Part shown: piece by piece, positions 5,074 through 7,605 of the stretch
How the letters are laid out: each line of letters opens with the position of its first letter
Position numbering within the stretch: the first letter of the stretch is position 1
Assembly (NCBI GenBank): GCA_943908405.1
Contig: CALTTE010000083.1
Location: 1-7,605 of the forward strand
Reading direction: 5' to 3'
Source of the DNA: an uncultured Moraxella sp.
Lineage (GTDB): Bacteria > Pseudomonadota > Gammaproteobacteria > Pseudomonadales > Moraxellaceae
DNA: 7,605 nt
Made by a program: the position numbers and the translations under genes
The notes under the pieces: model-generated
Databases searched by the model: none
What the model was told of the DNA's origin: nothing
Seen by the model: the letters and a program-made list of their open reading frames with translations, nothing else

Positions 5074-5382
5074 AACTAACCAACAATTTTTGACATAACT
5101 TACCAGTGATATTGCAAATATTAGGATACGCCCAATGTTTTGGTATTGTGTTAAGTACTTTTAACTATTTAATTAATGCTTTCAATGGCTTGGTTGATAT
5201 AAACTGTTAAAAATCAATTAGTTGATTAAATGTTAAGTTATTAAATACCAAGTTAATTAACTAATGCATAGCAATTTAAGGGCTAAGCTTAACATTGGGA
5301 TTTGCCTAAGTCTAATAAGTATTTAGCTTTAAACACCCATTTAATCATTCAATCCTTAATTTAATTGGCTGTTTTATACTAA

Positions 5383-5500
5383 ACTTCCTGCAAAACCAGT
5401 TTTTCTTTCGCCCTGAGCTTGTCAAAGGGCGGCGGAAAACCGTTATGGCTCAACAAGCTAGCTACGAACAGTTTGCTTCAATTCGGGTTTTGCAGGAAGT
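5383..5500. mobile_element. MITE-like inverted-repeat element, ~118 bp
   Basis: Perfect 15-bp terminal inverted repeats acttcctgcaaaacc (5383-5397) and ggttttgcaggaagt (5486-5500) enclose 88 bases with no ORF. The same trinucleotide CTA flanks both sides (5379-5381 and 5501-5503, with one extra A on the left), which would fit a short target duplication. The centre holds a 6-bp hairpin cgccct/agggcg (5409-5431) and an agcttgt/acaagct pair (5416-5422 with 5453-5459). It encodes no transposase, so movement would need one in trans from an insertion sequence with matching ends. The ends and short TA-type duplication recall IS5-like elements, but this is an impression. Confidence 0.65.
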
Positions 5501-5550
5501 CTACTCTACACGCTTATTTAGACGACCGTTCAATCACACAATCCGTATAA

Positions 5551-5582
5551 ATACTATTTCAATGATATATTTAAAATAGTAT
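5551..5582. repeat. 9-bp inverted repeat downstream of alaS
   Basis: atactattt (5551-5559) and aaatagtat (5574-5582) are perfect inverted copies with a 14-base loop, lying 114 bases beyond the alaS stop. The stem is mostly A-T and is followed on the minus strand only by TTATA, so it is a poor terminator candidate. Confidence 0.4.
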
Positions 5583-5695
5583 CAAGCCTAACTCAAATGC
5601 TGTTAGCGGTTGCGGTAAGGCTTTGGTTCGTTGTTAACAAGCAGTGGTTAATACACCAAAAATCTTCACCTTTAAAATTTCGCTAAATTAACAGA

Positions 5696-7605
5696 TTAAG
5701 CCAACCGACCAGTTAGCGTCTCTTTGATTGCCGTTAATGCCGATGATAAATTGGCGGTATTGGTGCCACTGCCTTGAGCAAATTCTGCCTTACCACCGCC
5801 TTTACCGTCAAGCTTATCGGCTAAATGTTTGATAATATCGCCTGCATTAATTTTTTGGGTGAGAGATGGGGCAACGCTTGCAGTCAAGGCAATGTTGTTA
5901 TCATTGGTGCTTGCTAATACAATCACGCCGTCTGCCAATTTGCCTTTCATATCATCGTTTAGCGTGCGTAAACTTTTGCCATCAAAGCCTGTAATTTGGA
6001 CAACCAGTAGGGGGGTATCGCCCACATAATGCACATTATTAAGCAGATTTTTGGCTTCAAGGTGAGCCAGTTTTTGCTCAAAACGTTCTAGCTGTTTCTC
6101 GCTAAGTTTTAATTTTTGCTCCAGCGATATTACCCGCTCGCCAATCTCCTCTCTTTGGGCTTTAAAATGCTCGCCCAAAGTGGTTAAGACACGCTCGCCT
6201 TGTTGAATATAAGCCAAAGCGGTATTGCCTGTTAAGGCTTCAATACGTCTGATGCCTGATGCGATACTGCCACTGCTGACGATTTTAAATAGCCCAATAT
6301 CGCCTGTTTTGACCACGTGAATACCACCACACAGCTCAATAGAAAAGGGCTTGCCATTATCGCTTTCGCCCATTGTCAAAACACGCACGGTGTCGCCGTA
6401 TTTTTCGCCAAACAGTGCCATTGCCCCTGCCGCTTTGGCATCATCAATCGCCATATATTCGCTCGTTACCACGCTGTTTTGTTGGATTTGGGCATTGACG
6501 ATTTGCTCAATGGTGTCAAGCTCGTCTTGGCTTATTGGCTTGTCATAAGAAAAATCAAAGCGTAACAGCGTGCTTGATACCAGCGAGCCTTTTTGGGCAA
6601 CGCCTGTGCCTAGTACTTGACGTAAAGCGGCGTGCAGTAGGTGAGTGGCCGAGTGATTTTTGGCACTGTCTTGGCGGACGGTAGCTGACACAAGGGCGGT
6701 GCAATGCTGATTGTTGCTGATATGACCCATTATGACTTTGCCGTGGTGCAAAATGGTTTGCCCTGATTTTTGGGTGTCCTCTACCAAAAATACCCCTGTA
6801 TCGGTGCTAATCTCGCCTGTATCGCCCACTTGTCCACCGCCTTCGGCATAAAATGGCGTGGTATTTAATAACATAATGCCCATCTCGCCTTCGTTTAGGC
6901 GGTCGCTTGGGTTGGCGTCTTGATACAGTCCAACAATAGCGGTGTCAAGGGTGGTTTGGTCATAGCCAACAAATTCGGTGGGGGTGTCGCTTTTGATGGT
7001 GGTGGCATAATCCACTTTGAATTTGCCTGCGTCTTTGGCACGATTGCGTTGCTCGCTCATTTCACGCTCAAAGCCTGCCTCATCAAGCAAAATATGACGT
7101 TCTTTGGCAATGTCGGCGGTCAAATCCATTGGAAAGCCGTAAGTGTCGTATAGTTTAAAAATGGTCTCCCCCGATAAGGTATCGCCTTCACTCAGTGATT
7201 GCAATTCATTGTCCAGCAATCTTAAACCTTGCGATAATGTTTTGGCAAATTGGCTTTCTTCTTTTAAAATCAACGCTTGAATATGTTCTTGTTGCTGTGA
7301 TAATTCAGGATAAGCATCGCCCATCTCGGTGATAAGGCTTGGCACAAGCTCATAAAAAAACGCCCCTGTTGCCCCAAGTTTATTGCCGTGTCTTACCGCA
7401 CGGCGGATAATGCGTCTTAAGACATAGCCACGCCCTTCATTGCTTGGCACAACGCCATCAGCAATCAAAAATGCCACCGCACGGATATGGTCGGCAATGA
7501 CTTTTAATGATGGGTTTTTGTCGTTTTTTATGCCCAAAATATGAGCGGCTGCGTCCATCAGATGAACAAAGGTGTCAATCTCATAATTGCCGTGTACCCC
7601 TTGCA
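5696..7605 (-). CDS. alaS: alanyl-tRNA synthetase, C-terminal ~635 residues (5' end outside window)
   Basis: AlaRS charges tRNA-Ala with alanine and clears mischarged Ser/Gly-tRNA-Ala through an editing domain. The frame is open to the window edge, where it reads QGVHGNYEIDTF, matching the family near residue 245, so about a quarter is missing. Numbering from the in-window Met at 7558: end of the catalytic and tRNA-recognition region with DHIRAVAFLIADG (23-35) and GYVLRRIIRRAVRHG (44-58); LYDTYGFPMDLT (136-147); editing domain with PFYAEGGGQVGDTG (235-248), zinc site HSATH (302-306) and CGGIH (410-414); a charged coiled-coil (about 466-503); and the C-terminal C-Ala/DHHA1 domain with GKGGGKAEFAQGSG (585-598). 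All four metal ligands (His302, His306, Cys410, His414) are present, but the usual Thr of CGGTH is Ile413. It stands first in the conserved alaS-lysC-csrA order. The Met at 7558 is internal, not the start. Confidence 0.98.
   Translation of the reverse strand, partial: QGVHGNYEIDTFVHLMDAAAHILGIKNDKNPSLKVIADHIRAVAFLIADGVVPSNEGRGYVLRRIIRRAVRHGNKLGATGAFFYELVPSLITEMGDAYPELSQQQEHIQALILKEESQFAKTLSQGLRLLDNELQSLSEGDTLSGETIFKLYDTYGFPMDLTADIAKERHILLDEAGFEREMSEQRNRAKDAGKFKVDYATTIKSDTPTEFVGYDQTTLDTAIVGLYQDANPSDRLNEGEMGIMLLNTTPFYAEGGGQVGDTGEISTDTGVFLVEDTQKSGQTILHHGKVIMGHISNNQHCTALVSATVRQDSAKNHSATHLLHAALRQVLGTGVAQKGSLVSSTLLRFDFSYDKPISQDELDTIEQIVNAQIQQNSVVTSEYMAIDDAKAAGAMALFGEKYGDTVRVLTMGESDNGKPFSIELCGGIHVVKTGDIGLFKIVSSGSIASGIRRIEALTGNTALAYIQQGERVLTTLGEHFKAQREEIGERVISLEQKLKLSEKQLERFEQKLAHLEAKNLLNNVHYVGDTPLLVVQITGFDGKSLRTLNDDMKGKLADGVIVLASTNDNNIALTASVAPSLTQKINAGDIIKHLADKLDGKGGGKAEFAQGSGTNTANLSSALTAIKETLTGRLA

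Larger units (their letters stand above)
5020..5695. other. AT-rich spacer between alaS and lysC
   Basis: The 676-bp gap contains no convincing gene. It holds the lysC leader (5020-5100), AT-rich sequence with a 6-bp hairpin aatcaa-ttag-ttgatt (5212-5227), a MITE-like element (5383-5500) and a 9-bp inverted repeat (5551-5559 with 5574-5582). The two genes are usually much closer in related genomes as far as I recall, so part of this length is probably inserted DNA. No clear T-tailed terminator follows alaS. Confidence 0.6.

Noticed and set aside
1..7605. CRISPR array, toxin-antitoxin pair, retron or defence system
   Set aside because: No regularly spaced repeats of suitable length and no nuclease, toxin or reverse transcriptase motifs in any frame.

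Overview
The window looks like a piece of a gammaproteobacterial chromosome from the Moraxellaceae, most likely Moraxella or a close relative. The basis is the conserved order alaS-lysC-csrA, a CsrA core almost identical to the enterobacterial/pseudomonad protein, ribosomal proteins of gammaproteobacterial type, and fairly AT-rich DNA with many AT-rich spacers. The genus is an inference from overall character; no search was run.

Layout. Almost every real gene is on the minus strand, so transcription runs right to left. From the right edge: the C-terminal ~635 residues of alanyl-tRNA synthetase (alaS, its start lies outside the window); a 676-bp AT-rich spacer that carries a ~118-bp MITE-like inverted-repeat element; aspartokinase (lysC), with a strong internal start for a separate regulatory (beta) subunit; a csrA gene with its own putative promoter and leader hairpin and an unusual C-terminal tail; a HopJ-family protein gene; then a 458-bp spacer with a promoter for rpmB-rpmG (ribosomal proteins L28 and L33), which end at a rho-independent terminator. 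Left of that is a spacer with palindromes and one tiny plus-strand ORF, then the decayed remains of a P4-type tyrosine integrase (minus strand), a spacer with a G-quadruplex-type G-rich tract, and a small unrecognised plus-strand gene (82 aa). Near the left edge a strong sigma70-type promoter on the minus strand points out of the window.

Functionally this is mostly core housekeeping: translation (AlaRS, L28, L33), entry into the aspartate amino-acid family (LysC) and global post-transcriptional control (CsrA). The accessory content is a dead integrase, which marks an old integration event, and the small inverted-repeat element between alaS and lysC. I found no complete new defence or mobile system. 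The points most worth checking are the MITE-like element, the internal lysC start, the CsrA tail, the CGGIH variant in the AlaRS metal site, and the G-rich tract beside the dead integrase.
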